From the NCBI RefSeq assembly GCF_012396605.1, contig NZ_JAAXPW010000010.1, forward strand, positions 1 through 64,000: a DNA stretch of 64,000 nt, given 5' to 3'. Below, piece by piece: positions 27,479 through 34,752 of this stretch. Position numbers and translations under genes: made by a program. This DNA is from Ureibacillus thermosphaericus. GTDB lineage: Bacteria; Bacillota; Bacilli; Bacillales_A; Planococcaceae. The notes beneath the pieces were generated by a model. The model was not told where the DNA came from. It searched no databases and saw nothing but the letters and a program-made list of their open reading frames with translations. Within the stretch, counting starts at the first letter, position 1. Each line of letters opens with the position of its first letter.

Positions 27479-28561
27479 TTATGTTGAGTAAACGAGGCGA
27501 TCTCTTCCATTTCTTTTCGCATTGTATAAGTTTTGGTCCGCATGATAAATTGTTTCTATTAAATTCATTTCGCCCTTAAATTGTGATAAGCCAATCGAAA
27601 CTGTGATGTTAACTTTCTCAACGGTGCTATAAGGGAAGGAAGTATATTTAATATCTTTTCGTATCTCTTCCAGTATATTTTTAGCAGTTATCAAATCCGA
27701 TTCTCCTATATATACAATAAATTCCTCTCCACCAAAGCGACCAACGACTAAATTTTTGCACTCATATTTTCTTAATATTTTAGCCACTTCTACTAATACT
27801 TTATCTCCAAATAAATGACCATAAGTATCGTTTACTTTTTTAAAATGATCAATGTCGATCATCGCTATGTAATGATTTGGCTTTAAAGTATTTACCTTCT
27901 CTTCTACTAATTCATAGAACTTTCTTTTATTTACTAGTTTTGTGAGCGGATCTTCATCAGCCATTTTTTCTAGATGACTATTCAAAAATCTGCGTTGTCG
28001 ATCTTGCATAATGAATGTATATAGAATGATTGAGGTAACAACAATGGAGGATACTCGTAATATTGCTGTGTCTTTAAAAATCTCCCATCCATTCGGTACG
28101 ATAAATATAATAGGGAAATCTGAAACGAACCAGCATAAAAGAACAATAAATATTTTTTCTATATAGTGTTTTTTGATGTTTGAGCGATGGTGGAAGATAA
28201 GGGCGATGAACGTCGGCAATATCATGCCATACAAAATTCCTGGAACCATTCCATCTCCCCCCATGAAGAAGCGCCATGTAGAAGCAATTAATAATGCTGG
28301 TATTGCAATCCATCCTTGTAAATATGCTAAAAAGGCTAAAGGAACTAATCGCATATCGACGAAATAGTTTTCATTTAAATGGATTGGTAAATAAAAAAGT
28401 ACAATTACACAAGTAGAATTTAAAAAGATTGAAATGACTTTCCTATAGAAAGGCGGGATTTTTTTTGATAATCCCATATGAAGGTCATGGTTAAATGCAT
28501 TAATAAAATTACAGCTATATTGGAGAGGACAGACTGAATCAAAAGGGGTACATCCTTTCAT
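27479..28561 (-). CDS. Membrane diguanylate cyclase (5TM-type sensor plus GGDEF)
   Basis: A protein of about 360 residues. The first half contains around five to six hydrophobic segments (for example FLNSTCVIVLFYLPIH and IFIVLLCWFVSDFPIIFIV), like the 5TMR-LYT sensor domain. From about residue 190 a GGDEF domain follows: DPLTKLVNKRKF, MIDIDHFKKVNDTYGHLFGD and GRFGGEEF, so the active site is intact and it should make cyclic di-GMP. The inhibitory I-site RxxD, expected just before GGEEF, reads ECKN, so product inhibition is probably missing. Start uncertain: ATG 28561 is chosen; GTG 28600 and ATG 28477 are alternatives, none with a strong ribosome binding site. Confidence 0.88.
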   Translation of the reverse strand: MKGCTPFDSVCPLQYSCNFINAFNHDLHMGLSKKIPPFYRKVISIFLNSTCVIVLFYLPIHLNENYFVDMRLVPLAFLAYLQGWIAIPALLIASTWRFFMGGDGMVPGILYGMILPTFIALIFHHRSNIKKHYIEKIFIVLLCWFVSDFPIIFIVPNGWEIFKDTAILRVSSIVVTSIILYTFIMQDRQRRFLNSHLEKMADEDPLTKLVNKRKFYELVEEKVNTLKPNHYIAMIDIDHFKKVNDTYGHLFGDKVLVEVAKILRKYECKNLVVGRFGGEEFIVYIGESDLITAKNILEEIRKDIKYTSFPYSTVEKVNITVSIGLSQFKGEMNLIETIYHADQNLYNAKRNGRDRLVYST

Positions 28562-28737
28562 AATGAACTCAACTTTATAAACCATCCATAATTTTACCAC
28601 AATGATTATTTAATAAATGCATGTTCTGAAATTTTTCATTATTCTTCAAAAATATAAATATTTAGAAATTAGTACATTTTACATGCTAAAATGGATAAAT
28701 AATGTTTGATTTTATAAATGTCTTTATGGAGGCGGCT

Positions 28738-29619
28738 ATGAGTAAATATATTGGAGAAATAATGCTTTTTACTACAGCGATTATTTGGGGGAGCGGATTT
28801 GTGTTCAGCGCAATTTCGTTAGACTATTTAACCCCTTACCAAATACTAGCTGTTCGATTTTCCGTTGGTGTATTAATTTTAAGTTTTATATTTTATAAGA
28901 GGCTGAGAAACATTAAGAAATCGACTCTATTGAGAGGTTTTATATTAGGATTTCTATTATACTTGGCATTTCTATTACAAACGGTTGGTTTACAATATAC
29001 AACACCGTCAAAAAATGCTTTCATTACTGCTATTAACGTTGTGATAGTCCCCTTTATTGCATTAATTATGGATAAAAGAAAAATCGATAAATTTGAAATG
29101 TCCGGAGCGTTCTTAGCCATTATCGGAATTGCTTTTTTATCGTTGCAATTATCAGTGGGGAAAATTAATATAGGTGATTTGCTAACATTGGGATGTGCTT
29201 TTGGCTTTGCTTATCAAATTTATTACACTTCCAAATATGTAAAAGATGAAGATCCAATCTTGCTTACCGTTGTGCAAATGGGAGTAGCAGCACTCTTTGC
29301 ATGGATTTTTGTCATTGGAAAAGGAGAAATCTATTTCTCACTGGAATGGGAAGGTATTTTATCCACATTATATTTAGGAGTATTCTCGACGACACTCGCG
29401 TATTGTTTTCAAACGATGGCGCAAAAATATACGAGCGAAACAAAAACTGCAATTATTTTATCAACAGAGGCGTTATGGGGAATGGTTTTCTCTGTTTTGA
29501 TTTTAAGTGAAGTATTAACTGGAAGAATGATTATTGGAGCAATTTTAATATTATTGGCCATCATTTTAGCAGAAACAAAGCCTGACTTTTTCAAAAGAAA
29601 GGCGATGGAGGACATATAA
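28738..29619 (+). CDS. EamA/DMT family transporter
   Basis: A membrane protein of 293 residues with about ten hydrophobic segments and two EamA repeats. The first repeat starts with MLFTTAIIWGSGFVFSAISL and includes TPYQILAVRFSVG; the second contains GILSTLYLGVFSTTLAYCFQ and AIILSTEALWGMVFSVLILSE, the typical conserved end of the family. It exports or imports a small metabolite; substrate unknown. GGAGGCGGCT directly precedes the ATG at 28738, so the earlier ATG at 28702 is rejected. It overlaps nothing and its 3' end is 19 bases from the convergent yitT-like gene. Confidence 0.92.
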   Translation: MSKYIGEIMLFTTAIIWGSGFVFSAISLDYLTPYQILAVRFSVGVLILSFIFYKRLRNIKKSTLLRGFILGFLLYLAFLLQTVGLQYTTPSKNAFITAINVVIVPFIALIMDKRKIDKFEMSGAFLAIIGIAFLSLQLSVGKINIGDLLTLGCAFGFAYQIYYTSKYVKDEDPILLTVVQMGVAALFAWIFVIGKGEIYFSLEWEGILSTLYLGVFSTTLAYCFQTMAQKYTSETKTAIILSTEALWGMVFSVLILSEVLTGRMIIGAILILLAIILAETKPDFFKRKAMEDI

Positions 29620-29638
29620 AGAATTTAAGGTAAACCTT

Positions 29639-30208
29639 TTATCTTTTGCTGGTTACAGCACTAGTTGTGATTCCAACAGTAACAATGGCCATAATTGATA
29701 ACAGCAAGGTGCTTGCAGATAGTAAAAGCCCTCCGATCAAGACAATAATGGAGTCAATAAATAAAATAATTAATCCAACATTGATTTTTGTTTTGTCGCT
29801 GATGAATTGAGCTAGTAAGTCAGTTCCACCAGTGCTTGTGTCATATCTAAGCATTATGCCTATACCAAGCCCCACAAATATCCCACCAATGATTGCAGCA
29901 AAAGAGGCTTCTATGTCTAAGAGATAACGAAGGGGCTTGAAAATATCGATAATTACAGAAGAAGTTAGTAAACCGTGAACACTATTGTAAAAATATCGTC
30001 TATATTTGAACCATGCCAAAATAAAAATTGGCGTGCTTAACACAATGATCATCAATCCGATTTTGAGGTTAAAAAGATAATGCAAAATAAGGGATAGCCC
30101 GATAATCCCACCGTCCAATATTTCATAAGGTGCAAGAAAAAGGTTAATGCCAATTGCCAATAAAATGCTGCCAATCATAATAGCTAGTCCCTTTTGTAAA
30201 TAGTACAT
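29639..30208 (-). CDS. YitT family membrane protein, short form
   Basis: A protein of 189 residues with five or six hydrophobic segments. It begins like YitT family proteins (GSILLAIGINLFLAPYEILDGG, then IGLSLILHYLF) and has the conserved YDTSTGGTDLLAQFIS near residue 125. Most family members have about 280 residues with a C-terminal DUF2179 cytoplasmic domain, which is missing here; the protein ends at TTSAVTSKR right after the last membrane segment. It may be a natural short subfamily or a truncated copy. GTGGAGGAATGTTC precedes ATG 30208. Function unknown, transport suspected. Confidence 0.85.
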   Translation of the reverse strand: MYYLQKGLAIMIGSILLAIGINLFLAPYEILDGGIIGLSLILHYLFNLKIGLMIIVLSTPIFILAWFKYRRYFYNSVHGLLTSSVIIDIFKPLRYLLDIEASFAAIIGGIFVGLGIGIMLRYDTSTGGTDLLAQFISDKTKINVGLIILFIDSIIVLIGGLLLSASTLLLSIMAIVTVGITTSAVTSKR

Positions 30209-30391
30209 GAACATTCCTCCACATTAGGACATGCACTATTGTATGAAAGGGAAAAAAAGAAAATGATAAATCATGTTGAAAGCAAAAAGACCCTCTATTG
30301 CTATGCCTTTAATAACGATATTTATTCGAACAAAGATTTTTTTCAATAGCTAAAGTGCTCCATTTGGAAAAAAATATACGGAACATTACAC

Positions 30392-30420
30392 GAATAATTA
30401 ACTGCAAATTTAGCATGATA
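30392..30420 (+). promoter_or_regulatory. Sigma-G-like promoter of the gamma SASP gene
   Basis: GAATA (30392-30396), 17 bases, CATGATA (30414-30420). Both hexamers match the forespore sigma-G consensus, and the predicted start near 30427 gives a leader of about 20 bases. Confidence 0.7.
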
Positions 30421-30448
30421 AAGGCATAACAATCTTGGAGGTGTTTTT

Positions 30449-31033
30449 ATGGCTAATAACAATAAACGATTTACTCAAACTGGAACAGATATTGAAGAAG
30501 TAAAACGTCAAAATGCACAAGGAAAAAGTAGTTCAACTTTCGGTACTAATCCTCAAAAAGTACGAGAGGAAATAGCTCAAGAAGGTGGTTTTGGAAACCA
30601 AACTTTTGCTCAACCAAGTCAACCAGGTAAAACACCAGCTGGAACAAATATTCAACAAGTGAGAGAAGAAATTGCAGAAGAAAGTGGTTTTGCAACTCCA
30701 AATAAACCGCAACCAAATCCGACGCCAGCGAAATCACCAGCTGGAACAAATATTCAACAAGTGAGAGAAGAAATTGCAGAGGAAAGCGGTTTTGCAACTC
30801 CAAATTCGCAACCAAATCCGACGCCAGTGAAATCACCAGCTGGAACAAATATTCAGCAAGTGAGAGAAGAAATTGCAGAGGAAAGCGGTTTTGCAACTCC
30901 AAATTCGCAACCAAATCCGACGCCTGCTAAAACACCGGCTGGAACAAATATTCAACAAGTAAGAGAAGAAATTGCAGAGGAAAGTGGATTCCAACCGCAA
31001 CAACGTAACAAAAAGAATCAGTCTAATCAATAA
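30449..31033 (+). CDS. sspE: Gamma-type small acid-soluble spore protein, expanded by repeats
   Basis: A protein of 194 residues, rich in Gln, Asn, Pro and Glu and without Cys, of the gamma SASP (SspE) type; gamma SASPs serve as an amino acid store and are degraded by GPR at germination. B. subtilis SspE has 84 residues. Here the block GTNIQQVREEIAEESGF occurs four times, plus a variant GTNPQKVREEIAQEGGF and a diverged first unit GTDIEEVKRQNAQG. Repeats 2-4 are also near identical in DNA (about 120-bp step), which indicates recent duplication. ATG at 30449 follows TTGGAGGTGTTTTT. A sigma-G-like promoter lies upstream and a terminator downstream. Confidence 0.93.
   Translation: MANNNKRFTQTGTDIEEVKRQNAQGKSSSTFGTNPQKVREEIAQEGGFGNQTFAQPSQPGKTPAGTNIQQVREEIAEESGFATPNKPQPNPTPAKSPAGTNIQQVREEIAEESGFATPNSQPNPTPVKSPAGTNIQQVREEIAEESGFATPNSQPNPTPAKTPAGTNIQQVREEIAEESGFQPQQRNKKNQSNQ
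30634..30993 (+). repeat. Direct repeats within the gamma SASP gene
   Basis: Four copies of a segment starting GCTGGAACAAATATTCA begin near 30629, 30740, 30839 and 30938, spaced about 99 to 111 bases. They encode the GTNIQQVREEIAEESGF blocks and differ by few bases. Confidence 0.9.
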
Positions 31034-31037
31034 AATA

Positions 31038-31068
31038 AAAAACGCCTCTTCATTTGAGGCGTTTTTCA
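31038..31068 (+). terminator. Terminator of sspE
   Basis: AAAAACGCCTC (31038-31048) pairs with GAGGCGTTTTT (31056-31066). Confidence 0.9.
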
Positions 31069-31152
31069 TCATTTTGTACCATATAAAATAATTTATCTAA
31101 AACAAAATTTGTTAGTATGGGAATAGTAGGAAAAATTAGTAAGGTGATTTTT

Positions 31153-32178
31153 ATGGAAAAACGAAAAATTATTGGTTTACAAAAATTAGGAACGCAATGG
31201 ACTACAGAAAGCCCTTTTATTTTAACCGTATATCACAAAGATCATTATCCACCAGGCAACGATGAACAAGGGGTAGACAAAGAGAGGTTAGCAGGAAGAA
31301 ACTTAGGGGAAGATTTTGAATTAAAAGATGGATTTCGTATGTATCATGGAAAATCAGTTCCGGGATTTCCCGCTCATCCCCATAAAGGATTTGAAACAGT
31401 AACGATTGTTCTTCAAGGTGTTGTTGATCATTTTGATTCTAAAGGTTGTTTTGGTCGTTATGCTAGCGGCGATGTTCAATGGCTAACGACGGGCAAGGGG
31501 TGCCAACATTCAGAAATGTTTCCGCTTGTGAATAGAGAACAGTCGAATCCACTTGAATTGTTTCAAATTTGGTTAAACCTAGACCGAAATGGAAAAAAGG
31601 CAGAACCGGAATATCGAATGTTTTGGAAAGAAGATATACCTGTAATTGAGAATCTTAACAATGGCAACAAAACAACAGTAAAAATTATTGCGGGTGAAAT
31701 GTACGGCATCAAAGCATTAGAGCCAAATTTAGCTTCATGGGCAAGAGAAGAGTCGCATCATGTAGGAATTTATTTGATACATATGGCACCAGGAGCAACA
31801 TTTACACTGCCTAAAGTATCAAGTACTATTAACAGGAACTTATATTTTTACGAAGGCAATACAATTCAAATTGAAGGGGCAACAATTCAAGCTTCTTACC
31901 GTTGTAAACTTGTTGGAGATGAAGAAATTGTTATCCACAACGGTAATACAAACAGCTCCTTACTCCTTTTAGAAGGAGAACCTATAAATGAACCGATTGC
32001 CCAATATGGCCCGTTTGTAATGAATAAAAAAGAAGAGATTTATGCCACTTTTGCCGAATATAATAAGACAAAATTTGGAGGCTGGAAATGGGATAGACAG
32101 GATCCCGTTAACGAAAGGAATGCGGGCAGGTTTGCCCAATTTGCTGATGGCACTATAGAAAAGCCTAAAGAGGAATAG
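31153..32178 (+). CDS. Pirin family bicupin protein
   Basis: A protein of 341 residues of the pirin family. The N-terminal cupin has the metal-binding motif GFPAHPHKGFETVT with paired histidines, then GDVQWLTTGKGCQHSEM with a further His and Glu; the second cupin is weaker, near residues 190-270. Pirins are iron-binding and some have quercetinase activity; the actual role is unknown. The start ATG 31153 follows AAGGTGATTTTT; the earlier ATG 31117 lacks a ribosome binding site. Single gene, followed by a terminator-like hairpin and repeat array B. Confidence 0.9.
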   Translation: MEKRKIIGLQKLGTQWTTESPFILTVYHKDHYPPGNDEQGVDKERLAGRNLGEDFELKDGFRMYHGKSVPGFPAHPHKGFETVTIVLQGVVDHFDSKGCFGRYASGDVQWLTTGKGCQHSEMFPLVNREQSNPLELFQIWLNLDRNGKKAEPEYRMFWKEDIPVIENLNNGNKTTVKIIAGEMYGIKALEPNLASWAREESHHVGIYLIHMAPGATFTLPKVSSTINRNLYFYEGNTIQIEGATIQASYRCKLVGDEEIVIHNGNTNSSLLLLEGEPINEPIAQYGPFVMNKKEEIYATFAEYNKTKFGGWKWDRQDPVNERNAGRFAQFADGTIEKPKEE

Positions 32179-32183
32179 AGAAA

Positions 32184-32221
32184 GGGTTTCCTGTTTGCGT
32201 TATAGCCTTTGCAGGAAACCC
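32184..32221 (+). terminator. Hairpin after the pirin gene
   Basis: GGGTTTCCTG (32184-32193) pairs with CAGGAAACCC (32212-32221). The T tail is weak (TCTATCATTTTGT). Confidence 0.6.
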
Positions 32222-32282
32222 TCTATCATTTTGTACAACAATACATCAAGTTTTGCGGAAGTACCAATATGGTTGAGTATCG

Positions 32283-32681
32283 TTGGCTAATATTTGAATG
32301 GGATTGACTAATATCATGTCCCGAATTGCTAATAAGTTTCCAAGAATGACTAATATTTGCAGACTGGAAGCTCAAAATTTTTTCGTTGGCTAATATTTGG
32401 ATGAGAATGACTAATATAATGCTCCAAATGGCTAATAAGTTTCTGAGAATGACTAATATCTGCAAACTGGAAGCCCCAAATTTTTTCGTTGGCTAATATA
32501 TGGAGGAAGTTGACTAATATTGTGCTCCGAATGACTAATAAGTTTCTGAGAATGACTAATATCTGCAAACTGGAAGCCCCAAATTTTTTCGTTGGCTAAT
32601 ATATGGATGAAGTTGACTAATATCGAGCTCCGAATGGCTAATAAATTCCCTAGAATGACTAATATCCGCAGACAGGAAGAT
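32283..32681. repeat. Intergenic module array B, 103-bp unit x 4
   Basis: Sixteen modules of the type WTGRCTAATA follow one another; the C of each core lies at 32287, 32308, 32329, 32350, 32390, 32411, 32432, 32453, 32493, 32514, 32535, 32556, 32596, 32617, 32638 and 32659. The steps are 21,21,21,40, repeated, so units start at 32283, 32386, 32489 and 32592, exactly 103 bp apart. Module order within a unit is fixed: TTGGCTAATAT, ATGACTAATAT, ATGGCTAATAAG, ATGACTAATATC with a 40-bp tail. Module 3 of the first unit has lost one G. It lies between convergent genes. Minus-strand ORFs across it change frame each unit and are not genes. Confidence 0.95.
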
Positions 32682-32715
32682 TAATAAAATTTCATATAAA
32701 CTAGTAGAAAAAAGA

Positions 32716-32742
32716 GGAGCCTAGAAAACTTTCCAGACTCCT
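32716..32742 (-). terminator. Terminator-like hairpin near array B
   Basis: Minus strand: GGAGTCTGGAAAG with TTTTCTAGGCTCC (mismatches), followed by TCTTTTTTC. Serves the FAD protein gene or is the array border. Confidence 0.6.
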
Positions 32743-32814
32743 CCACCTCTACATCATCATAATATTATCTTTGCTTAAGTGTATAAACCAGTTTCCACAA
32801 TTCTTATTGCAAGG

Positions 32815-32847
32815 GGACTGTCTAAACATCACTTTTTAGACAGCCTC
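32815..32847 (-). terminator. Hairpin after the FAD protein gene
   Basis: GGACTGTCTAAA pairs with TTTAGACAGCC; no long T run on either strand. Confidence 0.5.
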
Positions 32848-32871
32848 TTTAACTTAAAGGGTTCTTTAAAC

Positions 32872-33432
32872 TTATTTCAAAACATCATGATCAACATAAC
32901 GTTCGCTGTTTAATTCGCTAATGACGTTGATTGCCACTTTTGCACCGTCGCCAGCAGTGATGATTGTATGGACACTCACACCTGCACAAGTACCTGCAGC
33001 CCAAATCCCTTCTACATTTGTTCTGCCTTCATTGTCCACATCAAAAATTGTTTTAACTCTTGGCTCAGTGCCAGGTTTTGTTGCTAATCCAACACTTTCA
33101 GCTAAGTCTGTTAAAAATCCAGTTGCAAGGATGATATGTTTCGCTTCCACTTCACCATTCTCATATTGCAATTTAAATCCTTTGTCTGTTTTGGAAATAC
33201 CAGTTACTTTTGCTTCGATTAGTTCAGCACCATAGTTTTTCGCTTGTTCAATTCCCGTTTTCACTAATTCTGGACCTGTTATTTCTTTAACGCCGTAGTG
33301 ATTGTAAAGCATTGCGCGTTTTGTAACACCTTGGTCGCTATCTAAAATAACTGTTTTTTTACCTGCCTTTGCAGTAAAAATTGCAGCACTTCCTCCAGCT
33401 GGTCCTGCACCGATAATGGCTACATCATACAT
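32872..33432 (-). CDS. FAD-binding protein related to thioredoxin reductase, without NADPH domain
   Basis: A protein of 186 residues. It begins with the dinucleotide-binding loop VAIIGAGPAGGSAAIFTAKAG, has HIILATGF in the middle and a C-terminal GIWAAGTCAGVSVHTIITAGDGAKVA, the FAD-binding end of the thioredoxin reductase family. The NAD(P)H domain and the CxxC redox pair that sit between these halves in thioredoxin reductase are both missing, so the two FAD halves are joined directly. It could bind FAD and use a separate reductase, but has no evident electron donor site. ATG 33432 follows AAAGGAGGTATCTTGTA. Confidence 0.88.
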   Translation of the reverse strand: MYDVAIIGAGPAGGSAAIFTAKAGKKTVILDSDQGVTKRAMLYNHYGVKEITGPELVKTGIEQAKNYGAELIEAKVTGISKTDKGFKLQYENGEVEAKHIILATGFLTDLAESVGLATKPGTEPRVKTIFDVDNEGRTNVEGIWAAGTCAGVSVHTIITAGDGAKVAINVISELNSERYVDHDVLK

Positions 33433-33596
33433 TACAAGATACCTCCTTTTCTATATTTATCATTCTATCAAAATACAAGCATACTCTCTAAAAATTTGTC
33501 TATTTTTTCAAAAAATAGAGGGATTGTTTGAAATTTAATTTTTTGAGTATTACGATTTTATTGTCAACACTTATATGGTTTTTGGAGGGGATAGTA

Positions 33597-34295
33597 GTGG
33601 CAAGTTTGTTGTCAATTGATTGGGACTATTTTATTTCCGCTGAAAATCAAGAAATTACTTCAAGTGTTGAAAATAAAAGAACTATTCATGACTTATGGTA
33701 CAAAAAATACTTCCAATACAAATCTTTTGGGAAAGATTTTGAAAAGTCTTTTTTTCTTTCAAAAGATGTCGATCAATTCTGGAATAAAATTAAACAAATT
33801 TTCCGATGGGATCAGCAAGTGAGAATATATGTGTCAGATTCTCATGCGTTATCTTACAAAATTGCAGAAAAATTTGAAGTCGATGAAGTATATCTATTTG
33901 ATGCTCATTCTGACTTAGGCTATGGAGGACTTGCTTCCTTACAATTTAACGTTAACTGTGCAAATTGGCTTGGAAAACTTTTGCAAAATCGAATAATTCA
34001 AAAAGCATATATTATTTACAGTCCTTTTACAAAAGAAAAACCAGAATTTTTTAATGAAATTAATAAAGCTTTTAATATTCAATATTTGAAGTTTGAAGAT
34101 TTATATGAAGGAATTAAAACGAATGTTATTCATATTTGTCGTTCGGGAGCATGGACTCCACCTTGGTTTGATGGGAAATTTGTAGAATTCGTAAGAGCAA
34201 TTGGCTTGCCTTATAAAGTGTATCAATGTCCAATTAGAAAATGGAATCCAAATAATGTGACATTTGCTGAAAAATTGGATTATTTAATGGCGTGA
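33597..34295 (+). CDS. Unknown protein with arginase-like DxHxD motif
   Basis: A predicted protein of 232 residues starting ASLLSIDWDYFISAENQE after a GTG start. GGAGGGG (33584-33590) has the right distance to GTG 33597; the longer frame from 33528 has no ribosome binding site. It contains SIDWDYF and LFDAHSDLGYGG, which resemble the D-x-H-x-D metal site of the arginase/deacetylase fold (UPF0489-like proteins), plus the Cys-containing SLQFNVNCANWLGKLL and HICRSGAWTPPWFDG. I can only suggest a metal-dependent hydrolase fold. It is 60 bases upstream of another unknown gene. Confidence 0.65.
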   Translation: MASLLSIDWDYFISAENQEITSSVENKRTIHDLWYKKYFQYKSFGKDFEKSFFLSKDVDQFWNKIKQIFRWDQQVRIYVSDSHALSYKIAEKFEVDEVYLFDAHSDLGYGGLASLQFNVNCANWLGKLLQNRIIQKAYIIYSPFTKEKPEFFNEINKAFNIQYLKFEDLYEGIKTNVIHICRSGAWTPPWFDGKFVEFVRAIGLPYKVYQCPIRKWNPNNVTFAEKLDYLMA

Positions 34296-34357
34296 CGTTG
34301 ATTTTGAATAAAGAAGCACAATCAACACATACTACAAAAAAGGAGTGTGTTGTTGAT

Positions 34358-34600
34358 ATGAAAAAAGAATCGCTTCCAGAATCAAAAAAGAGATTTGCTG
34401 AAATGCCTTATGAAGAAAAACCCGACCGTGTACCATCAGATAATATCAGCCTTTTTGATTTGCATGAAGACATGCAAACGGTGGACGCGATAGCGGTGGA
34501 CGAATTAAATAAACGGGTAAAAGCTGAAGGAGATGAACTTTTAGAAGAAGTGTTTCGAAAAGAATCTCCTGATGAGAAAGAACATTTTGATAATGCATAG
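34358..34600 (+). CDS. Small hydrophilic protein of unknown function
   Basis: A predicted protein of 80 residues, strongly charged (MKKESLPESKKRFAEM at the start, then EEVFRKESPDEKEHFDNA at the end), no membrane segment. AAAAAAGGAG precedes ATG 34358 at a long spacing of 12. The leader forms a partial inverted repeat around the ribosome binding site (ATCAACACA at 34321 with GTGTTGTTGAT). Not recognised. It may form an operon with the arginase-like gene 60 bases upstream. Confidence 0.55.
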   Translation: MKKESLPESKKRFAEMPYEEKPDRVPSDNISLFDLHEDMQTVDAIAVDELNKRVKAEGDELLEEVFRKESPDEKEHFDNA

Positions 34601-34626
34601 ATGCAGTGGCAAACTGCATCTTTTTT
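34600..34626 (+). terminator. Terminator of the small hydrophilic gene
   Basis: GATGCAGTGGCAAACTGCATC forms a perfect hairpin followed by TTTTTT; it overlaps the last base of the stop codon. Confidence 0.9.
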
Positions 34627-34752
34627 ATTTACTTTAAAATCTCCATGGTAAAAATTACTACCTTTTAACTTTGTATAAAAATTTACAGAAATCACAATCT
34701 TTTAATCTTATAATAGAGTCAGACGGGGACTTTGAAAGGGGAAAAGATATTA

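Noticed and set aside
30546-31072. Minus-strand ORFs opposite the gamma SASP gene
   Set aside because: They mirror the repeats of the SASP gene and have no ribosome binding site.
32226-32568. Two overlapping minus-strand ORFs with similar peptides across array B
   Set aside because: They exist because the array is repetitive; the 103-bp unit shifts frame each time, and there is no ribosome binding site.
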